Shown piece by piece: positions 26,062 to 34,094 of a stretch of DNA of 64,000 nt. Source of the DNA: JAGNLV01 sp964612145. GTDB taxonomy: Bacteria; Zixibacteria; MSB-5A5; GN15; FEB-12. The stretch lies in contig CAZTBP010000010.1 in assembly GCA_964612145.1 (NCBI GenBank), forward strand, positions 97,958-161,957. The letters run 5' to 3'. The notes under the pieces are model-generated. The model was given only the letters and a program-made list of their open reading frames with translations, made no database searches and was not told the DNA's origin. Position numbers and translations under genes: made by a program. The first letter of the stretch is position 1. Every line of letters begins with the position of its first letter.

Positions 26062-26833
26062 TCTTGCGCCCTCCCAGGTAAGCGGCCTGGACTTCGGGGT
26101 CGGACTTTATCTGGTCCACCGTACCCTCGGCGATTTTGCGCCCGTAGTTGAGGACAATCACGTGCTCGGAGATATCGGATACGACTTTCATATCGTGGTC
26201 GATAAACAGGACCGTGATTCCTTTGGCCTTTGTCTCTGAGATTATGCCTTTGACCTGGTCGATTGCGACCGGCGAAAGACCGGACATCGGCTCATCAAGC
26301 AACAGCATCTTCGGATTCAGAGCAAGAGCGCGGGCCATTTCAACCAATCGCCGCTGGCCATGTGACAGCTCGTTCCCCATTGCATTCGCCTTATCCTGCA
26401 TCTTAACAGACTCAAGGCACTGCATGGCTCGTTCGCGGATTTCATGTTCTTCTCGCCTTATTCGCGACTGAGATACCAACGTGGGCAGCAGCTTCTCGCC
26501 CAATGGGTAGCGGAAGGCGACCATGACGTTTTCCAGAACGGTCAATTGGCTACACAGGCGAATCATTTGGAATGTCCGTCCAATTCCCGCTCGTGAGATT
26601 CTATGTGGTGGTAAGGACGTAATGTCTGAATCATAGAGTCTAATCTGTCCCGCATTGGGCCGCAGCAACCCGCTGATTAAATTGAAAACGGTAGTCTTGC
26701 CGGAACCGTTCGGCCCAATCAAAGCAGTTATTTTACCTGTCTGTATTTCGACGGTAAGTTCATCAACCGCTTTGATTCCGTTGAAGGATTTCGACAACTT
26801 CTCTATTGTTAGGACAGAAACTGCCATTATCAA
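26051..26833 (-). CDS. livG: Branched-chain-type ABC importer ATPase LivG
   Basis: 260 aa. Walker A GPNGSGKTT, a long insert after the Q-loop containing RTFQMIRLCSQLTV, signature LSHGQRRLVEMARAL, Walker B LLLDEPMSGLSP and H-loop FIDHD, plus the C-terminal A-x-G-(x)-D-Q-I tail that marks LivG. It pairs with LivF under the LivHM channel. It overlaps livM by 4 nt and livF by 11 nt, so translation is coupled. Confidence 0.93.
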   Translation of the reverse strand: MIMAVSVLTIEKLSKSFNGIKAVDELTVEIQTGKITALIGPNGSGKTTVFNLISGLLRPNAGQIRLYDSDITSLPPHRISRAGIGRTFQMIRLCSQLTVLENVMVAFRYPLGEKLLPTLVSQSRIRREEHEIRERAMQCLESVKMQDKANAMGNELSHGQRRLVEMARALALNPKMLLLDEPMSGLSPVAIDQVKGIISETKAKGITVLFIDHDMKVVSDISEHVIVLNYGRKIAEGTVDQIKSDPEVQAAYLGGRKIAS

Positions 26834-27696
26834 AACCTGTACTTTCCGAGAATACCCTGCGGGCGTTTAAGCATCAAGACGACTAACAGCAGGCCGTAGG
26901 TCATTTGCCTTAGCGGGGCCGCGACTGAACTCGGTAAGCCGACAAACCGAAGTAGCTCCGGCAATACAACAAGAATGATCGCGCCGATGAATGAACCGCG
27001 GATCGTTCCCATACCGCCAAAAACAACCATTAGTAGAATCGTTATTGACTCCATGATCGTGAAACTCGACGGGTCGATGAAACTTATGTAGTGAGCGTAT
27101 AGGCTACCGGCCATTCCGGCAAAGAAGGCTCCGATTCCGAAAACGGTGATTTTGTATCGCTCGACATTCTTACCCATAGTGGCAGTGGCCACTTCCTCCT
27201 CGCGAATACCGCGCAAGACAAGGCCGTAGGGTGAACCTACAATACGGTTTATCACGAGCGTAGTGAGCAGGATCACGGCAGTCACTATCAGAAGGAATGA
27301 CCAGCCGCCCGTGATTGAATAACCGAACAGACCAAAGCTGGGAATTCCGGGCAGGCCCAGGGGGCCGCGCGTAACATCAACCCAGTTCTTGGCGATTGAA
27401 TAGACGATAACCGCAAATCCAAGGGTGGCAAGTGCGAGATAGTCTCCGCGGAGCCGCAGGGCGGGGATTGATATTGCGATTCCGACGATGGCGGCTGCTG
27501 TGGCGGCGGCGAAAATGCCAAGCCAGGGGGATACGCCGTAGTTCAGAGCGAGCAAGGCAGAGACGTAGGCGCCGACGCAGGAAAATGCGGCGTGGCCGAG
27601 TGCGGCCATTCCGGTATAGCCAACAATCAGGTTCAGGCTCATGGTCAGAATGACATATATTCCGGCAATGATCAGGATGTGCAGCAGGTATTCCAT
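26830..27696 (-). CDS. livM: Branched-chain-type ABC permease LivM
   Basis: 288 aa with about nine hydrophobic helices. The N-terminal NLIVGYTGMAALGHAAFSCVGAY and the cytoplasmic EAA-like GIREEEVATATMGKNVERYK motif, which contacts the ATPases, are typical of LivM. It heterodimerises with LivH to form the channel. The gene is intact and follows livH by 1 nt. Confidence 0.93.
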   Translation of the reverse strand: MEYLLHILIIAGIYVILTMSLNLIVGYTGMAALGHAAFSCVGAYVSALLALNYGVSPWLGIFAAATAAAIVGIAISIPALRLRGDYLALATLGFAVIVYSIAKNWVDVTRGPLGLPGIPSFGLFGYSITGGWSFLLIVTAVILLTTLVINRIVGSPYGLVLRGIREEEVATATMGKNVERYKITVFGIGAFFAGMAGSLYAHYISFIDPSSFTIMESITILLMVVFGGMGTIRGSFIGAIILVVLPELLRFVGLPSSVAAPLRQMTYGLLLVVLMLKRPQGILGKYRF

Positions 27697-27697
27697 C

Positions 27698-28578
27698 TCA
27701 CACCCGGTCCTTTGCGAACTTGCTGCCCAGAATGCCTTCGGGTCGCAACAGCAGGAAGATAATCAACACCGCGAAGGCAATTGCGTCTTTCCACCCGGCG
27801 GATATTTTCCAGATTCCGAGATTTTCGACGATGCCGAGAAAGAACCCGCCGATCATCGCACCGGGGATGCTGCCAATTCCGCCAATGATAGCCGCGATGA
27901 TGCCCTTGATCATGGCGTTTAGGCCCATAGTCGGTTCGAGATTCGTCTCCAGTGATATGAGGATCCCCGCCGCTCCTGCCAGAGCCGAACCAAGAGCAAA
28001 GGCATACATGATAATCCGTTCGGAGTTGATACCGACAGTCCGTGCGGCCATTGAGTCGTCTGCCACGGCGCGCATGGCTTTGCCAAGCTGTGTCCTCTTT
28101 ATGAATAGCCAGAGGCCAATCAGCAGAACAATACTAACTACCAATATCAGAATTTGATGATCGGTAATGATTGCGCCGAGGACGCGATGGCCGACCTTTA
28201 CCCGGCCGGTACGGAGCGTCAGGATTTGTGCGCCGTAGAGAAGTTGGATGGAATTTTGGATGAAGATAAAGACTCCAAATGAGGCGAGCAGATAGACAAG
28301 ATTGGATGCTTTCCGTTTTCTGAGAGGCAAATAGACCGTGCGGTCAATCAGGACACCGACAGCCCCCGCAACCGCTGAGGCAAAAAAAAACTTAGGATTG
28401 GATTCCAACTCAGACCGATGACAAGACTATATGCCACGTACGCACCCACCGCATACACCGCCCCATGCGCTAAGTGGAAAAATTTCACAGTGCGGTAGAT
28501 AACGGTAAAACCCAGGGCAATGAGTGCATAGATGCTTCCACCTATCAAGCCATTTATGACTAACTGCCAACCAACCAA
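27698..28578 (-). CDS. livH: Branched-chain-type ABC permease LivH, split by -1 frameshift at T9
   Basis: The N-terminal ~65 residues are in one frame (TTG 28578; INGLIGGSIYALIALGFTVIY) and the C-terminal ~230 in another (continuing ASAVAGAVGVLIDRTVY to 27698). The junction is the run of nine A at 28382-28390 (T9 in the mRNA sense). A -1 slip, or one extra T, joins them as NPILSFFF-ASAVAG with every conserved region present, including the EAA-like motif GINSERIIMYA. All neighbours are intact, so this is either a homopolymer sequencing error, a recent mutation, or functional slippage (U-UUU-UUG is a valid slippery heptamer). It starts 1 nt after the stop of the 735-aa gene. Confidence 0.8.
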
Positions 28579-28579
28579 A

Positions 28580-30787
28580 TTAATCGTCTCGTCTTTTAAT
28601 AGTAAGGTTATTGATTTGATCCGGCCAGAGTGCTATTGGCCCGTCTGCAGAAATAGATATTACAACGACTTCCGGCGAGCACTTCTTCGAACGGAGATTA
28701 GGTAGCGTGGAGAGATTTGCAGAACCATGTGTCTTCGAACCCTTGCCAGACATAGCTTTCACTACATCAAGCCTCGCCATATCACTGCAATCAATAGTGG
28801 AGAGAATGTCACTGAGCCCCCAGGCAGTACGATTATGAAAAGGGTAAATGGCCTTTCTTGGAAACACTTTGGACGGCGTAATTAGACAGGCACCGTCAGT
28901 AATAAGAGCCGCATGTAATAGATACTGCGGGGCATCCAAGCCGAGATTTCGAAGCCAGCCAGGCAATAAGAATTCCATATCGACTAAGTATTTCTCAACT
29001 TGCTTGTATGTTCGAGCGAGAATAAGAGCAGCACCCTGACCGACATTTGCTGAGACCTTTCTGATTGATTTCTCCACTTTTACCAGTCTTGGATCGTCCT
29101 CCTCTATTCCCAATTGTCGCATAATTACTTCACGGAGACTCTTCACATCTGCAAGCCTTTCACCTAGGGGGTGGTGGATCTTACCCTCTGCAACCTTCCA
29201 CAAAGCCAAGAGCTCACCCCTTCCAGCCTTTGGTACATAAATTCTAATTTTACCGGCTCCACTTGAACTTACAATTGCAAGGTCAATGACTTGCTCTTCC
29301 GATTCTTCCAAATGGGTACGTGCGTCATTGCTCTTTCGACAGATTCGCTCAATGGCCCAGCAAAACAGATCATCGTTATCTATCACTGGTTCAGCGTACA
29401 GTCGTGATTCAACCTCATCTGGAGTCTGAAGACGAAGGATTTTTGTTAGACTTTCCACCGCAACATTATAGAAACCTACTACCCGGGGTACCTGAAAAAG
29501 TGAATAGTTCGCAGTGCAAATCTTTTTGAACAAAGCAGGGTCGAAATGCGTTAGAGAATCTGATTTCGAATGTAAATGCTTAAGTTTACTTGAGTCAAAA
29601 AAGTCGATTGTCAGAACTTCTGACACGACAGGGAAAATCCGCTCAGTTCCTGCAATGAAGTTGAATTCACATGGTCGACCTTCATGTTGACTGAATGCAA
29701 GCTCTCCGGCCAACCTCATTAGCGGTTCCAATGAGTCATTATATTCAAGATCATGATCCTTTAGGAGCTGAACAAAGTCAGTTTTGACTCTATCCCATTG
29801 ATCGGGTTTTGTGGGACCCTCACTACTAGAGTTGCGAGCCCATCGAGTAGGAGCCCATAACTCTCCAACTTGCGCAGTGATTTCGTCTTCAACGAGTTTC
29901 GGTACATTTTGCACCAAGGATTCCACCTTTTGTGCGTCTTTGGGTGACTTATTCCAGAACAATCCAAGGCAAGATCGCTGTTGTTTCCCGCGTTTATAAA
30001 AATACAAATCAAGTTGAGAATATGTGAACTTAGAAAAAATAATGGACAGGTTTTGCCACATGAATAGAAATCTACGTGCTTTTTCTGTATCGTCTAACGG
30101 AGTGGGAATCCTATAGAGCACATTCAGAAAATCGTCAAGACACTTTTTGTAGTCGGGACTTGGTTGGCCAGCCCAAGCTTTCATTCCCATTGTGATTCCG
30201 TCTTGCTGCAGCCGGTTTACATGCTTATTGTAGCGCAACTTCAAAGCAGCCTGCAGTTGATTTGCATCGGATTGAACCTTCCGCACACCTATGTGTGCTT
30301 CTATCAAGGTAGCTAACTTGGAACCTTTGAAATGAGAGAGAAAGAGTTTAGGAATTGTCACCTCTATTCTCTGCCTGTCTTGGGTCGCTCTAAAGAGACT
30401 ATCATTATTGCTCGCAAATGAGATCTTAACAACACATTGCGACTCCTGTCGGCCCATGCATTTCCACACTCTTTCAATGAGATAATCAGCGCGGTTGTCC
30501 GGAAATGTATATAACCATACGGCGGCTCTATTCTCCGCATCTTGATCAGGGTTCAGAGACTTGGTCCTTCCCTGTCTTCTCAAAAAGATCGCATGGCGAC
30601 CCTCTTTGTTGGCCAACGCCCAACGAGAAAAGAAAATACGAGATGGGAACTGCTCTTTGGCCGGCCAATTGGCCGCCATATTCTGAAGTTGAGCGCGTAA
30701 GACCTTATAGACATTGTCCTCGTGGTCAACACCCGCAACATTTTTGCCGAACGATAGTTGCATATTCACGTCCTCAATCAAATGCAT
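28580..30787 (-). CDS. 735-aa protein with C-terminal divergent DisA/DAC-like domain
   Basis: The first ~570 residues are unrecognised, mostly alpha/beta and without membrane segments. The last ~155 residues follow the diadenylate-cyclase fold in order: strand GQGAALILA (~584-592), DGACLI with DGA at 631-633, then THGSAN (~686) where cyclases have RHR-x-A, and VVVISISADGPIAL (D at ~715), matching the usual VVSxDGxI strand. RHR is degenerate (Thr-His-Gly), so catalysis may be lost or altered; a nucleotide-sensing role is equally possible. It overlaps the radical SAM gene by 10 nt and is 1 nt from livH, so it is embedded in the transporter operon. I know of no described system with this arrangement. 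Confidence 0.6.
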   Translation of the reverse strand: MHLIEDVNMQLSFGKNVAGVDHEDNVYKVLRAQLQNMAANWPAKEQFPSRIFFSRWALANKEGRHAIFLRRQGRTKSLNPDQDAENRAAVWLYTFPDNRADYLIERVWKCMGRQESQCVVKISFASNNDSLFRATQDRQRIEVTIPKLFLSHFKGSKLATLIEAHIGVRKVQSDANQLQAALKLRYNKHVNRLQQDGITMGMKAWAGQPSPDYKKCLDDFLNVLYRIPTPLDDTEKARRFLFMWQNLSIIFSKFTYSQLDLYFYKRGKQQRSCLGLFWNKSPKDAQKVESLVQNVPKLVEDEITAQVGELWAPTRWARNSSSEGPTKPDQWDRVKTDFVQLLKDHDLEYNDSLEPLMRLAGELAFSQHEGRPCEFNFIAGTERIFPVVSEVLTIDFFDSSKLKHLHSKSDSLTHFDPALFKKICTANYSLFQVPRVVGFYNVAVESLTKILRLQTPDEVESRLYAEPVIDNDDLFCWAIERICRKSNDARTHLEESEEQVIDLAIVSSSGAGKIRIYVPKAGRGELLALWKVAEGKIHHPLGERLADVKSLREVIMRQLGIEEDDPRLVKVEKSIRKVSANVGQGAALILARTYKQVEKYLVDMEFLLPGWLRNLGLDAPQYLLHAALITDGACLITPSKVFPRKAIYPFHNRTAWGLSDILSTIDCSDMARLDVVKAMSGKGSKTHGSANLSTLPNLRSKKCSPEVVVISISADGPIALWPDQINNLTIKRRDD

Positions 30788-32241
30788 ATATCACATGCAT
30801 CAACTTCAGTCATCTGTGCGTCCATAGAAATTGGAACCGAGGTTAAGCAAATCCCTTTGGAGTCGAAAGTATTATCAAGTTTGGGAGATGTTGAACTGAA
30901 ATTGTGGCACACCGTTCTATCAACAGGAGAATTCGGTAGCAACGCCTGATAAAAGTGAACATAGCCCTCGAGAGCGCTTGTTTTACCCTCCAATGCTCGG
31001 CTATAAATATGAAGTATGGCACGCCGCAGTAGAGCCCGACTGACGCTGAAACTGGTGGGATCTATTGCAGAGGAAGAACCGGTTGCAGCGAGATTCCGAT
31101 GTGGGCAACCACCGGAATAGAAACTCCTTAAGTAATAATCGTCACATATCGGATAGTCCTTTATACCATGGTGGGACAGTTGACTGGACTTGGATTCGTC
31201 TATAACAATATTATTGCCATCCGATTCAGTGCAGCCCACGACAAAATGACCTGAAAGAGGTTCATTACGTCCCTGTACCTTGTAGCAATGAGATATAGAA
31301 CCGTCTGGGTTGAAATTCAAGGCTCTATTCTTGAGTGATTGACAATAGTAATCCCGAGGCGAGTACAGGTTGGCCAGATGGGAATTCATTAGCCAAACTC
31401 CTTTTGCCTCGGCCAACTCAACAATCCGGTAGAACTCGTCTGTGAATTCCTCTGTGGTTGGCGCAAAGGATTGTGCAAACTCCTGTCCACGACCGTCAGC
31501 GGAAACTGCCTCAATATGAATGTACTTTGCCCCTACGTCTGCCAACCACGAAACTGAATCGTAAAGATATGGGAGATTGAGCTTTGACACTGTCATCCGC
31601 ACTCTAAGATGGAGGCCAGCATCGACAAATCTACAAATCGATTCCTCTACTTCGCGCCCCGCTCCTCTTCCGTCATAGTATGTTCTTTGGTTGTCATTGC
31701 CTTTTCTCAAACCATCCCATGAAACTGAGAGAGCAAAATTGTGGGCAATGAGCCATTTCCGAACAGATGCTGTCATTACACCATTTGTAGTGATATAGAG
31801 AATCGGCAAGTTTTCTGGAGAAGCGTCCAAAAGATGCGTAGTGACAGCCCTTATTGTTCGGAAATTTGTAGTTGGTTCACCGCCCATGAAATGTATGCGC
31901 TCAAGCTTGTAGTCGGTCAGGAGTTTGTTGATTATGTTGATTGCCGTCTTCGGGTCCATCTTGCTTTTCTGCATAGGACTCGATTCAGCCCAGCAGTACC
32001 TACAGAAGAGATTACATTTCTTCGTGATATTCAAAACGACTTTGACAGCGTCCGATTTGGGCGCTGGTTGACGCGGCTCACTAAAAAAGCCGGACATTCG
32101 TAGTTTGCTGAGAACTGCAGGATTAGCGACTAGTTCGTTTGATATTCTCGCAAAAGCCCTTTGGTACGGAGAATAGACTATGTATTGACCGTCAGGAATA
32201 CTAATCGCAGGCAACCCTTGTAGAAGGATATCCTCACTCAT
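30778..32241 (-). CDS. Radical SAM/SPASM peptide-modifying-type enzyme
   Basis: 487 aa. The radical SAM motif CNLFCRYC (Cys76, 80, 83) binds the catalytic 4Fe-4S cluster, and MGGEPT (~118) contacts S-adenosylmethionine. The N-terminal ~55 residues (YIVYSPYQRAFARIS) resemble the start of anSME/peptide-maturase enzymes. An auxiliary-cluster region follows with C-x13-G-x4-C (DYYCQSLK ... DGSISHCYK) and later ICDDYY and GGCPHR, fitting a SPASM or Twitch domain. The extreme C-terminus is unusual: ~60 residues ending VDACDICI, perhaps extra cluster ligands or a substrate-like tail. It overlaps the substrate-binding gene by 4 nt and the 735-aa gene by 10 nt. Confidence 0.85.
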   Translation of the reverse strand: MSEDILLQGLPAISIPDGQYIVYSPYQRAFARISNELVANPAVLSKLRMSGFFSEPRQPAPKSDAVKVVLNITKKCNLFCRYCWAESSPMQKSKMDPKTAINIINKLLTDYKLERIHFMGGEPTTNFRTIRAVTTHLLDASPENLPILYITTNGVMTASVRKWLIAHNFALSVSWDGLRKGNDNQRTYYDGRGAGREVEESICRFVDAGLHLRVRMTVSKLNLPYLYDSVSWLADVGAKYIHIEAVSADGRGQEFAQSFAPTTEEFTDEFYRIVELAEAKGVWLMNSHLANLYSPRDYYCQSLKNRALNFNPDGSISHCYKVQGRNEPLSGHFVVGCTESDGNNIVIDESKSSQLSHHGIKDYPICDDYYLRSFYSGGCPHRNLAATGSSSAIDPTSFSVSRALLRRAILHIYSRALEGKTSALEGYVHFYQALLPNSPVDRTVCHNFSSTSPKLDNTFDSKGICLTSVPISMDAQMTEVDACDICI

Positions 32242-33443
32242 TTTTGTACCTCACGAATAAATTCGAATTGACCATTGGATATCTTCTTGATAGCAACCGT
32301 AGTGAATTCCAGATCCCCGTTTTCATCAAATTCTATCTGTCCTGAGGCACCGCTGAATCTGTTTATTCCATACAGTCCCGCCTTAATACTCTCTCCGGTA
32401 TAACCGTGGCTTTCGATAACCTGTTTGACAAGGTAAACCGCATCATACGCATTGGCTCCAAAAAGATGAGATGCTCTGCCGAACTTAGCTCTGAAGGCTT
32501 CGTCGAATTCCCGTATTCTGTCATTACCATGTTTAGGATCGTAAAAGGTGGTTACAAAGGTCAGACCTTCTTCTGCCCCTTCAGCGAGTTTGAAAATCTC
32601 GGGGCTGTCTATGGTATTTGAAAAGAACTGACAATTCAGACCCATTTCCTTGGCCTGTCTCAAAATGCCCGCTAGTTCGACTGGTACGCCAATTATAAAA
32701 AGCCCTGTTGGGTTAGTAGCTTTGATCTTCGCTAATTGGCTTCTGAAGTCCGTTGAGCCTTCGGCAAAGACTTCTTCTAGCAGCAGTGTTCCTCCTTGTC
32801 CTTGCATTACGGTATTACAGACTTTTACAAAATTCTCCGCATAGTCCGCATCCGATCTCAGCACGGCATATTTTCTAATGCCAAGATCCTCGATAATGTA
32901 CTTAGCAAAAACTGCTGCCTCCTGTGAAGCGGATGCTCTATTACGAAACACATAATCGCCGGCTTGGCTAATGTTGTCAGATGTGCCACTTGGTGACAAT
33001 AAGACGACGTGATTCTCCTCGGCAATCGGCGCCGCTGCCATCACTCCGTTGCTCGTAGCGGGACCAATTATAACAGGGACACGGTCAATTGCAATTAGCT
33101 TACGCACTGAGCTTACCGCGCTCTGAGGCCCTGCGCCCTCATCTTCGAATACAAGGTGAATAGGTGTGCCATCTATACCGCCTTTCTCGTTTAGTTCTTC
33201 CATGGCGAGAAGTGCGCCGTCCCTGATATTTTCTCCGTATGTGGATATCGGACCTGTTAGTGGTGCAACTACTCCTATATTGTAGGCCTTAGGTTTCTCG
33301 CTGCAGCCAAAACCGAATAATAGGAGACTAGCAAGAAGCAGAATCGATGCTGCTACGCCCCGTTTCCACATAAGTACATGTGATTTAGCAAACGATTCGG
33401 AGATTGGTTTCGTCGTCGTTTTTTGATATTTCAATCGATTCAA
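32238..33443 (-). CDS. LivK-type periplasmic substrate-binding lipoprotein
   Basis: 401 aa. TTG 33443 is chosen because AAAGGAG lies 8 nt upstream; ATG 33371 is an alternative giving a shorter signal. A lipobox GFGC follows a hydrophobic segment. The mature protein is a complete type I periplasmic-binding fold (Peripla_BP_6): YNIGVVAPLTGPISTYGENI at the start, then VIIGPATSNGVMAAAP and SPSGTSDNIS. It delivers amino acids, short amides or a similar small ligand to LivHMGF. As the first large gene of the operon, ahead of the radical SAM gene, it suggests that an imported or sensed ligand controls the pathway. Confidence 0.85.
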   Translation of the reverse strand: MNRLKYQKTTTKPISESFAKSHVLMWKRGVAASILLLASLLLFGFGCSEKPKAYNIGVVAPLTGPISTYGENIRDGALLAMEELNEKGGIDGTPIHLVFEDEGAGPQSAVSSVRKLIAIDRVPVIIGPATSNGVMAAAPIAEENHVVLLSPSGTSDNISQAGDYVFRNRASASQEAAVFAKYIIEDLGIRKYAVLRSDADYAENFVKVCNTVMQGQGGTLLLEEVFAEGSTDFRSQLAKIKATNPTGLFIIGVPVELAGILRQAKEMGLNCQFFSNTIDSPEIFKLAEGAEEGLTFVTTFYDPKHGNDRIREFDEAFRAKFGRASHLFGANAYDAVYLVKQVIESHGYTGESIKAGLYGINRFSGASGQIEFDENGDLEFTTVAIKKISNGQFEFIREVQK

Positions 33444-33518
33444 GTTTGCTACTCCTTTGAAAGTGACAAGACAATTGATCTACATACTGAGTTCACTCCA
33501 ATAGCCAGTATTTTCTTA

Positions 33519-33671
33519 CTATAGTACTCTCTCCTCGATAAGCTTTGCTACCCACTCCTGAATCGTTACCCCTCGCTTAGCTGCTTCCATCTTGAGCTTT
33601 CGGTGGACGGCCTCGGTCAGGCGGATGTGGATCATCTTGGTCGGTCGAGTTGGAGTTTTCTTTTTGGGCAC
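33519..33671 (-). CDS. 50-aa ribbon-helix-helix protein
   Basis: Read directly from the minus strand. GTG 33671 has GAGG 7 nt upstream, and the stop TAG is at 33521-33519. The sequence starts with lysines and prolines, then KMIHIRLTEAVHRKLKMEAA, a helix, a turn KRGVT and a final helix QEWVAKLIEERV. This is the Arc/CopG ribbon-helix-helix pattern (strand I-x-I-R-L, then two helices). Such proteins dimerise and bind operator DNA. It is 75 nt upstream of the substrate-binding gene on the same strand, so it could regulate the transporter-radical SAM operon, or act as an island control or antitoxin protein. Confidence 0.65.
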   Translation of the reverse strand: MPKKKTPTRPTKMIHIRLTEAVHRKLKMEAAKRGVTIQEWVAKLIEERVL

Positions 33672-33710
33672 CACGACACCTCAGGGTGGAAATCCGTTTC
33701 AATTGTTACA

Positions 33711-33739
33711 AATATATCTGTACGGAAAATCAAGCGCAA
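33711..33739 (-). promoter_or_regulatory. Weak promoter candidate for RHH/Liv operon
   Basis: Minus strand TTGCGC (33739-33734), 17-nt spacer, TATATT (33716-33711), 40 nt before the RHH gene. The -10 is good and the -35 poor. Confidence 0.3.
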
Positions 33740-34021
33740 GAGAAAAATAACAATTCTCAGGTAATGGCTGGGGGTTGTCCGCAAAAGCCCTATTTCCCCC
33801 GATAGGTATCAGCAATGCAGTTTTTTGTTGCTTTGAGATAGAAATGTAGCTAATTTTTTTTCCATGAAAACAAGGACGATTGAAAATTCAGGCCTTTTGA
33901 AGGGTGGCAGGAAGCCAGTCGTTCCTAAACGAAACACAGGGAACTGTGAGAATCGACCTTCGGGCTTTCATTTCAAGCAGGGAAGGTTGAAAGATTAACC
34001 GCTTGTACGGCAATAGGTTAC
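33740..34021. other. Island end region, no gene seen
   Basis: AT-rich, with no supported gene. A segment at 33953-33971 (TCGACCTTCGGGCTTTCAT) is an imperfect copy of the anticodon-arm sequence 88 nt to the right in the tRNA fragment, perhaps an accessory recombinase-binding site. Confidence 0.35.
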
Positions 34022-34041
34022 AAATCGCTAATTTGCGATTT
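34022..34041. repeat. Inverted repeat abutting the tRNA fragment
   Basis: AAATCGC-TAATTT-GCGATTT, perfect 7-bp arms around 6 nt, immediately next to the tRNA-derived core. The position fits an integrase core-type binding pair at the recombination joint. Confidence 0.5.
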
Positions 34042-34094
34042 CGACTTTCGGGCTCATAACCCGAAGGTCGAGGGTTCAAATCCCTCCCCCGCCA
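34041..34094 (+). tRNA. Truncated tRNA-Met(CAT) 3' fragment, probable att site
   Basis: The anticodon arm TCGGG-CTCATAA-CCCGA (anticodon CAT at 34055-34057), variable loop, T arm GAGGG-TTCAAAT-CCCTC and acceptor 3' strand CCCCGCC with discriminator A at 34094 are all correct. The 5' half (acceptor GGCGGGG and D arm) is absent, replaced by AT-rich DNA, so it cannot be a functional tRNA. This is the standard scar at the distal end of an element integrated in a tRNA gene. No CCA is encoded. Confidence 0.8.

Larger units (their letters stand above)
1..34094. mobile_element. Right part of a genomic island inserted at a tRNA-Met gene
   Basis: The right boundary is a 3' fragment of a tRNA-Met gene at 34041-34094. 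A tRNA-targeting integrase leaves the intact tRNA at one end and a copied 3' segment at the other. With the fragment on the plus strand, element DNA lies to its left and chromosome to its right. Everything left of it is accessory in nature: two recombinases, a restriction/AbiE operon, a LexA-ATPase cassette, a peptide-modification cassette, SSB/annealing genes and an unusual ABC/radical SAM operon, nearly all transcribed leftward. Right of it lie housekeeping genes with different codon use. The left boundary and intact tRNA are not seen, so the start given is only the window edge. The island may be a composite of several insertions. Confidence 0.6.

Noticed and set aside
28580..30787. Active diadenylate cyclase (DisA) call for the 735-aa protein
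   Set aside because: RHR is replaced by THG and no DisA DNA-binding part is present; only the fold-like order of motifs supports the family.
33888..34079. 63-aa open frame on the minus strand over the tRNA fragment
   Set aside because: Its NPRPSGYEPES segment is the well-known false translation of a tRNA-Met gene read backwards.
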